A stretch of 42,441 nt of DNA from Fuerstiella sp. (GTDB lineage Bacteria > Planctomycetota > Planctomycetia > Planctomycetales > Planctomycetaceae): assembly GCA_014238335.1 (NCBI GenBank), contig JABABI010000060.1:1-42441 (forward strand), given 5' to 3'. The position numbers were made by a program, and so were the translations under genes. Below, piece by piece: positions 18,065-26,423 of the stretch. The first letter of the stretch is position 1. The number at the start of each line of letters is the position of its first letter. The notes under the pieces are model-generated. The model saw nothing but the letters and a program-made list of their open reading frames with translations, was not told where the DNA came from and did no database searches.

Positions 18065-19405
18065 CTAAAGCCCTTCAATCTCCCAGCCTTTCCTGTACCC
18101 ATTTCTGACGAACGCGTTGGCCTGCTGATTGTTAGTGACCTTCAGAGCCTGACTGTCCCATTCCAGCTTCTCATTTGGAAATCTCACGGCGATGTTACCC
18201 AGCAAGACGGTTTCCGTGAGCGGAGCAGAGAAATCAAACGACGCACAAGCCGGCTGACCTGATTGGATCGCTTCGTGCCAGTTCTCAAAATGCCCTCTTC
18301 TTTCGATTTTCGGCATCTCGTAACCGTCGAGAAGACCGTTCGGCAAAACCATCGGACCGCCTCCGTGTGAATGAACAATTGCTCCTTTCTCACCGACAAA
18401 TAATGTCCCCTGTTTAGGCAGCTTCAGGTCGGGTGGCAAGTACTCGGAAGTCGAAAGCGGTGGCTTCCCCGCTTTACCATCGCGCCACACATAAGTAAGC
18501 ACGTCACCAGTGGTGTATTCGGTTCCTGCGAACTCGTATTCGATCGTGTTTCCTGGCTGCCATGTCTCGGCGTTAGGAGCCGCGCCGAGACTCCTGACTG
18601 ACATCGGTGGAGCAACCCCCAACGTCGACACCATTGGTTCAAAAACATGGATCCCCATATCACCCAGCGTTCCGGAACCAAAGTCGAGCCAGCCGCGCCA
18701 GTTCATTGGTTGATAGATCTTATCTGAATAGGGTCTTCCAGGAGCAACGCCCAGCCAGAGATCCCAGTCCAGGCCTTTGGGTATTTTGTCAGACTTTGAA
18801 GGACGACCTTCTTTCGGGCCGGCCCAGCCCTTATTGCTCCAGCCGTATGCCTGTTTGATCTTTCCGATCAAACCACCACGAATCAGTGCGACGGTCGTTC
18901 GGTGCCCGACTGTCGATTGATTTTGGATTCCCATCTGGGTTGCAACCCCGAGCCGCCGAGCTTCGAGCATCAGGGTTCGGGATTCATGAATCGTGTGCGT
19001 CAGGGGCTTTTGGGTGAAGACATGTTTGCCCAGTCTTATCGCAGCAAGCGTCGGCGCGGCATGCATGTGGTCGGGTGTGGAGATGGTGACCGCGTCGATG
19101 TCGTTGCTCTCGTCAAGCAGCTTTCGCCAGTCCTGATATCGCCTGGCTTTCGGCCATTGCTTTGCTGCTTCGGCATAGCCGCCCTTGCGGGACGACACCT
19201 CGGTCATAACATCACAGAAGGCGACCACATTGTGTCCTCGAGATGCACCATTCACATCGGACCAGCCTCGCCCGCCGACCGCGATGGATGCGATATTTAG
19301 CTTTTCATTTGGAGACTTTGCACTAAGGATGTTCGGGCATGCAATGGAAAGCACTGCACCGGTTGCTGTCGTACTCTTGATAAATGATCGGCGTGAAATA
19401 GTCAT
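18065..19405 (-). CDS. Gfo/Idh/MocA family oxidoreductase with Tat signal
   Basis: 446 residues from ATG 19405. SRRSFIKSTTATGAVLSIA is a Tat signal, so the enzyme is exported folded with its cofactor. A Rossmann segment follows (KLNIASIAVGGRGWSDVNGA), then VTISTPDHMHAAPTLAAIRL and GKHVFTQKPLTHTI, where the family's EKP is QKP. The C-terminal half has the usual beta-sheet domain (WRGWLDFGSGTLGDMGIHVF). It probably uses tightly bound NAD(P) to oxidise or reduce a sugar. It heads the operon with DUF1080 and an iduronate-sulfatase-like gene, consistent with sulfated-glycan breakdown. Only about 90 bp separate its start from the relic FecR gene. Confidence 0.93.
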   Translation of the reverse strand: MTISRRSFIKSTTATGAVLSIACPNILSAKSPNEKLNIASIAVGGRGWSDVNGASRGHNVVAFCDVMTEVSSRKGGYAEAAKQWPKARRYQDWRKLLDESNDIDAVTISTPDHMHAAPTLAAIRLGKHVFTQKPLTHTIHESRTLMLEARRLGVATQMGIQNQSTVGHRTTVALIRGGLIGKIKQAYGWSNKGWAGPKEGRPSKSDKIPKGLDWDLWLGVAPGRPYSDKIYQPMNWRGWLDFGSGTLGDMGIHVFEPMVSTLGVAPPMSVRSLGAAPNAETWQPGNTIEYEFAGTEYTTGDVLTYVWRDGKAGKPPLSTSEYLPPDLKLPKQGTLFVGEKGAIVHSHGGGPMVLPNGLLDGYEMPKIERRGHFENWHEAIQSGQPACASFDFSAPLTETVLLGNIAVRFPNEKLEWDSQALKVTNNQQANAFVRNGYRKGWEIEGL

Positions 19406-19494
19406 GGAGAGTTCTCGTCTAACTTTGTCCGACGTTATCTGGGGCTGGCGTGTACGAAACGTTTCGCTCGTGGGGATGGCTTATGCTAGTCGGT

Positions 19495-20866
19495 TCACCT
19501 TCGTTCTCTAGTAATAACTCGAATTTGATCGATGGCCGTTCCTGCTGATAGATCGACCGATAGCGTCCGTCGGTCGCCACTCAGGATAACCACATCACGC
19601 CCAGCGTCCGCTATATCTGCTGGGCGCGACCGCGACGCGTTTTGACGTAGTCGCCCCTTGAATGGCCAAGCAGGCTTTCAGCAGCGTTCAGTTTGCTTGA
19701 CCTGGCAATCAAGCCAATGACAGGCCTGTCAAACGTAACCTCGCCCATCACCCGAGGTTTATTCGTGGCTTCCCTTTCAAGTCGGCCAATCGGATCAAGC
19801 TGCAGGAGGTAATTGCGAACACAAATCCCGGTTTGAATTCGATAAGGCTCACTTCTGCGAATGCGTTGATATTGTATTGGCGCGGCTCAACACGATCCAC
19901 AAAGATGTCATTCTCAACAGGAACATCGGTCTGTTCCAGAAACACCAGAACCCGCTCATTGCCTTCATAACGTCCAGGAACAAAATTCGGTCCTGGTGCA
20001 ACAAACTTCATTAAACCAGTCGCCTGCAACACGTCGGACGTCACCGGCCACGCGCCTTCAAACCGATTCGTTTCGTACGCTACCGATTCGATCACACTGC
20101 CACTCGGCCGCGACCGAACTGCGTTTCCCTCACGCACGCGCTGCACGGCATCCCGCCCGGCAAGGTTCACCTCCACTTCACCTTCAATAACACAAACGCC
20201 CGTTTCGCCATCTGTTCCGACGGAAACACCGAAGGCAGTACCGAGACCAACGACGTCCATTGATGGCGTCTCCACTTCGAAACCGATGACAGTTTCAGGA
20301 ATCTGGGCCGTAAGGACACCATGATGCAGGCGAAACCTGTCTTTCGTCAGCACCTCAAATCTGGCCGGCCCCTGTAGCGTTACGGAAGCTCCGTTCGCAA
20401 AACCCAAGCGGGCGATGCCCACGTCCAACTGAAACACTCCGCGGCCAATCGGATCACCGACCGAACGCTGCATGTCAGACCAGTTGGCATTCGATTGATA
20501 GGCCACTGCCGCAATGGACGCTGTAGTGTTGAGACGATCAATCGAATCGCTCATCCCAAAGAAAACGATTGCCAGCAACACCGCAGTCGCCAATGTCCCG
20601 GCGACAAACGCAAAGGTCCGTCTGCTCTCGTAGCGTCGAACGTGCTTGTCGCCGACGTCCGACAAATCCGCCCAAGCATGGTCGCTGCAGGCCGCCAGTG
20701 CTTCCTGCTGGACGCTTCTTCGGGGTCGCGAACGCCGCAGATCAGCATGAATCTCGGAACGTTCAGTAAACGGGCAGGTTCCACTCACTCCTGACCCGGC
20801 TGCAGGCCCAGGCAATCTGGAACATCCTCCGGACGGACCAAGGCGATCCGCAGGACACATCGCCAC
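19495..20866 (-). pseudogene. Frameshifted, 5'-truncated FecR-domain gene
   Basis: The longest open frame (19748-20866) has a TM segment (FAFVAGTLATAVLLAIVFFG) and a FecR-like core: GVFQLDVGIARLGFANGASV, LQGPARFEVLTKDRFRLHHG and TPSMDVVGLGTAFGVSVG. It stops early, but the family C-terminus continues in other frames. After FKPGFVF (about 19822) the next frame reads NYLLQLDPIGRLEREATNKP, then VMGEVTFDRPVIGLIARSSK and LNAAESLLGHSRGDYVKTRR. After another shift near 19640 a third frame reads RDVVILSGDRRTLSVDLSAG and IDQIRVIT, ending at TGA 19495. The N-terminal 40 or so codons of the long frame look non-native and overlap an antisense rhodanese remnant; recognisable sequence starts about 20790 (SEIHADLR). 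Two indels and a truncation make it a pseudogene, unless the shifts are sequencing errors. No sigma gene precedes it. Confidence 0.8.
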
Positions 20867-21107
20867 AGCCGATCAGCAGTTGCCTGGACGACGTCCGGAC
20901 AAGATTTCCGCGATCGACACCGGTCAGAAAATCGTAATACCGTGCCAGGGAGGTTGTCGTTCTGCAATCGCGGCCAGCTTCCCGCAGGCGAGCAGCGTCG
21001 AAGTCATCAACATGGCTGACGGTTTCAGAGCATGGAATAACCCAGGACTGTTCATCGGAAGGTCCGTCGAGCAGTCACCTGAGCCTGAAGTCGTCGGCAT
21101 CCATTGA
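20823..21107 (+). pseudogene. C-terminal fragment of a rhodanese-like domain
   Basis: The plus frame reads GHIATADQQLPGRRPDKISA, then IVIPCQGGCRSAIAAS and VEVINMADGFRAWNNPG. This follows the second half of a rhodanese domain: the GHI element, the active-site loop C-x4-R (CQGGCR) and the VxxMxGGFxxW end block. The first half (the LIDVR-type strand and its helix) is absent upstream, and the only start would be a TTG at 20880 inside the domain. It is therefore a truncated remnant, antisense to and overlapping the 5' part of the dead FecR frame. A functional short protein is unlikely because the fold would be incomplete. Confidence 0.7.
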
Positions 21108-21225
21108 TCCCGACGTCACTTCAACGGATCTCGCGTGGTCACGCCAGGCCGAAATCATTCGTCAGCGCAGAGAACGGCCAGAGACCCTGGATGTGCGACC
21201 AACACCAATCGGATATGGACACCGC

Positions 21226-22830
21226 TTACTGATCACCCTCAGGTTCGGAATCCGGCTTCGACGTCTCAGCATTCTCTGAACGTCCGGCCAGTGTGCTGTC
21301 CGGCAGATCTTCCTGAGGTTTTACCGTCAGGCCCCAGCTGTGCAGCATTCCAAACCGCTCGCTGCGAGTGCCACGTATCACCAGCTGCCAGATTCCATTC
21401 ACATTCTTACCGTTAAAACTGCTTAAGCCGGGCTGTCGTTTGTCCAGCGCCTGTGGCCGAAACGTCCCCGTGAAAGGAGGCTTGGCTTTTGCAATCGGCG
21501 TACCTGACTGATCGTCGAATACAGTCTGATCAAAATGATCGCCGCCGCCACCCACTTCTGCAAACAGTTCCACGCGCTGTCCGTCCGGCCCTGTCAGGTA
21601 ACCATCCAGAAAGGAGTCATTGGAATGAGTGATCGAAAGTTCAAGATTCAGATCCTGGATTACGAAGTCGTCGTTCACTTCTATTTCCGAAATGATCGTC
21701 CGACGCGGAGGCAGCACTTCGGCGTCTTCATTCCGGTAGCTGCCGCCGACCAGCGCCTTTGACTGCAGCACTTCTGCCGATGTCAGCAATCCGTCGCCGT
21801 TGGCATCCAGCGAGTCGAATTCTTCGTGCTTCGCAATTGTCCACTCCGCCGCAAACTCGTGCATCGCAACCTGGCCGTCGCGATCCGCATCCAGTTCGTA
21901 AAACCAACCGGGCAGTCCGGCCGTCAGATCTCCGGCTTCATCCTGCATTTCTGTCACAAGAGCGTGCAATTCCTCACGCGAGACTTCTCCGTCACGGTCC
22001 AGATCGACCTGCCCAAGTGGGATACCCAGGCGTTGAGCCTCGTTCGCTTCCAGTCGCCCGTTTTTGTTCAAATCGAAACGCCCCATCATGCTGGCGGTCA
22101 GCCAGTGGCTGCTGCCACCTTTTCGCCACCACTGCGAATCATCTCGTTTCTTGTCTTCTTTGCCTGACGAAGGAACTTCCCCGCCGGTTCGCCACGCCTT
22201 CTTACCCAGCTCCCTTGAACCGCCCTCCAACAGTCTCCGCCGAGCGTATCGCTGAGTCAGCTCCATGCGGCTGATGCGATCGTCTTTATTGAGGTCATCA
22301 TCGAATGGGTTACGATGAGTCCAGCGGTTTTCTGCGGCTTCGGCGCGATCGATAAATCCGTCTTTGTTGTGGTCATATCGCCCAATAATCGTAATTGCCA
22401 GTTCAAGGTCAGCCTTCACGTAGGGAAACTTCACATCGGCCAGACCGAATTCCGGAACGTAGGGCTGGTCGGCGTCGGGGCCGAACGGCTTCACCGTGCT
22501 TTCGCCCTCCGGACGCACATCGTTACCGTTTACGCCATTCCGTGTCGCGTAATAGTTACGAGCGGCCTCCTGCAGCCGCGAAATCTCAACGGGCCTGTCG
22601 AAGGACAATTCAGATCGTCTGGACCGCACATTCATGATGCGTTCCAGGTAGGGCCGTGCCAGGGGCGTCACTTCTCCCGGGTCGATCCAGCCGTTCTGAT
22701 TCCTGTCGAGTCGTTCGAGCGATTCACGCAGCCCGGACTGCGCACGGAGCGTATCGGTTTCACACGCAATCCCGCAGAGCAGGGCCGCACAGACGAACAG
22801 CTTCCGCGAGAATTTGAAACAAAGATTCAT
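21226..22830 (-). CDS. Secreted EF-hand protein with C-terminal P-domain
   Basis: 534 residues from ATG 22830 with a signal peptide (KLFVCAALLCGIACETDTLRA). Seven EF-hand-type calcium loops can be read, at about residues 42-53 (DRNQNGWIDPGE), 153-164 (DHNKDGFIDRAE), 178-189, 253-264 (DLNKNGRLEANE), 276-287 (DLDRDGEVSREE), 314-325 and 342-353 (DANGDGLLTSAE). Residues about 385-505 resemble a proprotein-convertase P (homoB) domain: VIQDLNLELSITHSND, LTGPDGQRVELFAEVGGGGD, GIWQLVIRG and LHSWGLTV. No protease domain is present. It probably binds calcium in the periplasm or at the surface; its partner is unknown. It lies 108 bp downstream of the secretin-like gene on the same strand, so the two may be co-expressed. 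Confidence 0.88.
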   Translation of the reverse strand: MNLCFKFSRKLFVCAALLCGIACETDTLRAQSGLRESLERLDRNQNGWIDPGEVTPLARPYLERIMNVRSRRSELSFDRPVEISRLQEAARNYYATRNGVNGNDVRPEGESTVKPFGPDADQPYVPEFGLADVKFPYVKADLELAITIIGRYDHNKDGFIDRAEAAENRWTHRNPFDDDLNKDDRISRMELTQRYARRRLLEGGSRELGKKAWRTGGEVPSSGKEDKKRDDSQWWRKGGSSHWLTASMMGRFDLNKNGRLEANEAQRLGIPLGQVDLDRDGEVSREELHALVTEMQDEAGDLTAGLPGWFYELDADRDGQVAMHEFAAEWTIAKHEEFDSLDANGDGLLTSAEVLQSKALVGGSYRNEDAEVLPPRRTIISEIEVNDDFVIQDLNLELSITHSNDSFLDGYLTGPDGQRVELFAEVGGGGDHFDQTVFDDQSGTPIAKAKPPFTGTFRPQALDKRQPGLSSFNGKNVNGIWQLVIRGTRSERFGMLHSWGLTVKPQEDLPDSTLAGRSENAETSKPDSEPEGDQ

Positions 22831-22938
22831 CGATCGAATTCCGAGGAGAAAGGTTCTGCAAACAGATTCAGGGAAACGTCAAACTTGGTGCTCTGATTCA
22901 GCCTCACTGAGACGCACTCACTCCATTGCTCACAACAG

Positions 22939-25506
22939 CTACTGCCCACTCTTACCCTTCGACTTAGGCAACGACGGAGAACGCGTTGATGATGACGCGC
23001 TCGTCTTCACCGATGCTCCCGCGGAGAAAAACCGCTGGAGAGATTCGAACTCCATCCCGTCCGGTACGGTGATCACTCTGACGGACTGCTTGCTGCGCAG
23101 ATCAATCTGCATCGCTAACTGCTCCACTTCCTGAAACAGCTGTTCCGGAGCAGTCACGATCAACGAGTTGCTCGGTTCGTGGACAGCAATGGTCATTTTG
23201 GGTTCAAGGTTTCGCGGAGCCGGACCACCGGACTTGCGGGGATCGGCTTTGCCGTCGCCTTTTTCCTTCTGTTTCTCGACTTTGGCCGCCTGGGCGGCGG
23301 CCGCGGCCGCCGCCTGTTGCGGTGACCCAGGTTGCCCCGATCCCTTTGCACCGCCGGACACCCGTCCTTCGTAGGCCTCGCGAATTGCTTTCGCAACTTC
23401 ACTGGCCTTTGAGTACACCAGTTCGATGACATGAGACGTACCATAAGTTTCAATCGACGTGATACTGCTGTCCTTATCGACAATGGCCAGGTAGGTTTCG
23501 ATTCGTTCAACATCGATGGCGGTCCCTTGAACGATCAGTCGATTCAGACGCGAATCCGCGACAATGGTTATCGACCCGGCAATCATGGTCATCGTCCCGT
23601 CCCGCGCCGTCACAATGCTTCCCAGGAAACTGCTCGACGAAGCTGACACGTAGCCATTCACCAAAGCCCCGTCGTCTCCTTCAGCGGCGGCCTCGCCGCC
23701 GTCAAGCAACTCCGCCAGCATGCGAATCGCGTCGTCGACCCTGGTGTACTTAAGATAGAACACGACAGGTGGCGACGGCATCGAATCACCCGGACCGGCG
23801 ATTGTTCGCAGATGCTGTTCGAACTGGTCGAGTGCTTCGGTGTCCTCAGACTGCAGCAGCAGGCCTCGAGGCGTCAGCTGGCATCGTATCGCGGGAGCCT
23901 GGCTGTCCGTGAGTTTGCTCAATAGCCGCGCGGGGGGCGGTTCCGTCGACTGTGTCACAGGCATCGCCTTCAACGACTCATCGTTGACAACTCGTTCGGT
24001 ACCTTCTGGTTCGGTGATTTCAGGCGATGGATAATAGAAGATCGGATTCGGTGCTCGCCAGAACTTCGAGGCCGTTGCCAGCACCTGCTCAGCCTGTTTA
24101 CCTCTGAATGGTAGAATCCGAATCTGGTCACTGCTGCCCACGCTGCTGTTTGTGTCCAGTTCAGCAACAATTTTTTTGATCTGTTCGATTTGATGTTTCC
24201 TGGCGCGGACGAACAAACGACGGTTAACCGGATCAGCGTCAATTCTCGGTACGTCCACACTGACGTTGCTCTTCATGATCTCCAGGCCGCGTGAGTTGCC
24301 GTGACGTGTGAACGCCTCCATACCGGCGTCCTCACGGCGTCTGGCGTCAGACAGATCGAGCATTTCTTCCAGCAGGCTGACCGCCAGATAAGGATCGATC
24401 GTCTTTAGCGGGATGACTGCAAACTCCGCTTCCGAGGCCTGCAGTTGAGCGACAGTCTGCTCAATTTCCGCCTGTATCTCAGCGGTCGCCAGAGCGACAA
24501 TGCTGCCGCCCGCCTGATCCATCGACAACCGAACAGTCTCGTCCGCCAGAAGCGTCTGCAGGACGTCATACACGATCTGGACATTACCTCCTTCAACGCT
24601 GTGGGTCTGTAAGACCGCCTCACCATCAGACGATGTCAGACTCTTCTTCGGTTTGTCGATCGCGGTGATCAGTTCTTCAATTAGCTTGACCTTGTCTTCG
24701 ATTCCCGTGACAAAAATATTCTTTCCCTGCAGGTCGGCGGACAGGCTGACATCGATTCCGATCATCTCCCCCGTCGCCAGTCCCAGGTGCGGGCGGGCCA
24801 CGATCAGAATGTCCTCGGCATCAGCATGCTGCAGTGTGAAACTCTTGACGACTGTCCCGTTGTCCAGTGCGTGAGGTTCGAAGGCAGCCAGAATCGTCCT
24901 GACGCTTCTCAGGTTGCCTGCGGTATCGGTAATCATCAACTGGTTCGTCTTTGCGAACACGGCCGGCGGTGTCATCAGACTGAGGGCATTCAATTCTTCA
25001 ACGGCGTCCTCGGCATCAAGTTCGCCGAGTGGAAAAATGCACTTCACGACGTCGTGATCGCTTAATTGATTCAGTTCTTCCACCGTGACCAGTTTGGCCA
25101 AAGCATTCAACTGCTGCATGCTTCGTGGATCAGTGAGATTAATTACGGACAGCAGTTTGCCGCTGCGTACCAGACTGAATCCCTGCGGCAACAGAAACAG
25201 ATTGACTCGATCAATCGCCTCCTGCGGCGTGAACGTGTTCCTGTCGGAATAAGTAAAACTTCCGGTCGGAAGGCCACCAACGTGCAGCGCCAGGTCGGAC
25301 GAATCGGCCAGCCACTGAATCACGCCACGCCACGGAGCTCCGTCGAACGAGAACTCAAGTACGGCGTCCGGATCGGTCGGTGTCGCTGCAGACGCAACCG
25401 CCGCTGGAACATCCTGCGCCTCAACCCGCATCGGATGGGCGACGGCAACGATCAGCACGGCTGTGAGTCGCATCCCGCGACATTGATGTAACAGAGAATC
25501 TGACAT
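22939..25506 (-). CDS. Multi-domain secretin N-domain protein without a secretin pore
   Basis: About 855 residues from ATG 25506; the upstream frame to 25587 is less likely because the signal-like segment (MRLTAVLIVAVAHPMRVEAQ) fits the inner start better. An N-terminal STN/N0-like part (FSFDGAPWRGVIQWLADSSD) is followed by about seven repeats of the secretin N-domain pattern. Examples are VKSFTLQHADAEDILIVARP, FAVIPLKTIDPYLAVSLLEE, VVFYLKYTRVDDAIRMLAEL and HVIELVYSKASEVAKAIREA. Most end in a phrase like NRLIVQGTAIDVERIETYL. A low-complexity Ala/Gln/Lys/Gly linker lies at about 23215-23360. The C-terminus ends just after a last N-domain in a Ser/Lys tail; the GspD/PilQ pore domain is missing. 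It may form a periplasmic ring or docking protein (inference). Confidence 0.85.
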   Translation of the reverse strand: MSDSLLHQCRGMRLTAVLIVAVAHPMRVEAQDVPAAVASAATPTDPDAVLEFSFDGAPWRGVIQWLADSSDLALHVGGLPTGSFTYSDRNTFTPQEAIDRVNLFLLPQGFSLVRSGKLLSVINLTDPRSMQQLNALAKLVTVEELNQLSDHDVVKCIFPLGELDAEDAVEELNALSLMTPPAVFAKTNQLMITDTAGNLRSVRTILAAFEPHALDNGTVVKSFTLQHADAEDILIVARPHLGLATGEMIGIDVSLSADLQGKNIFVTGIEDKVKLIEELITAIDKPKKSLTSSDGEAVLQTHSVEGGNVQIVYDVLQTLLADETVRLSMDQAGGSIVALATAEIQAEIEQTVAQLQASEAEFAVIPLKTIDPYLAVSLLEEMLDLSDARRREDAGMEAFTRHGNSRGLEIMKSNVSVDVPRIDADPVNRRLFVRARKHQIEQIKKIVAELDTNSSVGSSDQIRILPFRGKQAEQVLATASKFWRAPNPIFYYPSPEITEPEGTERVVNDESLKAMPVTQSTEPPPARLLSKLTDSQAPAIRCQLTPRGLLLQSEDTEALDQFEQHLRTIAGPGDSMPSPPVVFYLKYTRVDDAIRMLAELLDGGEAAAEGDDGALVNGYVSASSSSFLGSIVTARDGTMTMIAGSITIVADSRLNRLIVQGTAIDVERIETYLAIVDKDSSITSIETYGTSHVIELVYSKASEVAKAIREAYEGRVSGGAKGSGQPGSPQQAAAAAAAQAAKVEKQKEKGDGKADPRKSGGPAPRNLEPKMTIAVHEPSNSLIVTAPEQLFQEVEQLAMQIDLRSKQSVRVITVPDGMEFESLQRFFSAGASVKTSASSSTRSPSLPKSKGKSGQ

Positions 25507-25599
25507 GCTGAGGTGTCGGGAAAATGAAGGATTGTTGATGGAGCGGTATGGAGTACGCGTCGTCGAGTGGACAGCCGCAGCTGCCATCAGGCACGTGTG

Positions 25600-25830
25600 A
25601 AGGATGGCATGTGAGAAACGGTGGGAGGAGGGACGTGAAGACTTGTTCGGGGACCAGCACTGTCCAGGTGTCGGAAATCTCTGCTCGTGGCATTGTCGTG
25701 TGCTGGTCGAACTGTGACATGAATCGGAGCAAGCAGACGGTCGCGTTTTGCGTCAGAACTATTCCTCTACATACCACCAGCAATTTCGTACGATCGTGGA
25801 CACCTTGTTGCGTTTTATGTAACTAAATTT
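25600..25830 (-). pseudogene. Relic of an ECF sigma factor gene 5' end and its upstream region
   Basis: Minus-strand 25830-25732 aligns without gaps over 99 bases to plus-strand 34262-34360, which holds the upstream region and first codons of the intact ECF sigma gene. Shared runs include gtgtccacgat and a 20-base block covering codons for AKRDRLL (25732-25751 versus 34341-34360). The base triplet equivalent to the sigma ATG (25764-25766) reads AGG, so the start is lost. Further on, the minus strand gives RFMSQFDQH and TVLVPEQ in a shifted frame, reminiscent of region 2 of planctomycete ECF factors, then the signal fades. It lies upstream of the secretin-like gene. The left limit is approximate. 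Confidence 0.7.
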
Positions 25831-26423
25831 GTGAGAATTTGGACGGCAACTCGTGGCAAACGTTTGCAGGACGAGCTTGAATGAGTCCCGGAACTCGCTT
25901 GCGCTTTGAGCCTGAATAGAGGCCGCTCGGGGGACAGTCATGGTCAGCCTATCGAAAATGCTGCGCAAACGACAACGTTCCTTCTATTAAAACACAGGCA
26001 GGCGAAGGGGCAATTCGGATCGCGTGGGTTGGCGGTTTGTAGCGCTTGTCCGACGTTCTGGCCCGTCCGGCCCACAGGGCATGGTCGTGTAAGTCCGCCA
26101 AATCCAGCGCGGGTGGCCGCCCGTGTTCCCAACGGATCATGGTGTGTCTGAAGCGATGAAGCTGCTTAATTTTTCCGGCTCGGGAAGCTGAACGCGGACA
26201 ACCCGGATTCAGAATCTGCCCGCTCGACGTTGTTATCTGATAATATGGGCTGATCTTCTGGCCTTATCGTCAGGGAATTCCTTCCATCCGGCAACTCCGA
26301 AACAACCATTAAAGTCAGGCTGACCGGCCCGACGATCAGCCTGACGGAGGAACCAAGTGGAAACTGGTATCGGTTGACGGACTCGAACGCCGCCTCCTGT
26401 CGGGTCAAGTGGGACTCCCGTCT
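25831..26423. other. Divergent intergenic region, no gene recognised
   Basis: About 590 bp between the sigma relic and the TolC-like gene. Short frames on both strands at 25944-26140 show no domain and carry the marks of mutual shadows. A perfect 10-bp hairpin sits near the right end (listed separately). The promoter of the plus-strand efflux locus should be here, but no clear hexamers are seen. Confidence 0.4.
26314..26345 (+). promoter_or_regulatory. Perfect 10-bp hairpin upstream of the efflux locus
   Basis: GTCAGGCTGA (26314-26323) and TCAGCCTGAC (26336-26345) are exact reverse complements separated by 12 bases. There is no U-run after it, so it is not a standard intrinsic terminator. 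It lies 78 bases before the TolC-like ATG and could be a leader hairpin or an operator. Confidence 0.45.

Noticed and set aside
25944..26140. Pair of short minus-strand frames upstream of the TolC-like gene
   Set aside because: Two overlapping frames over the same bases without domain or start signal; could be part of a repeated intergenic sequence but I cannot show copies.
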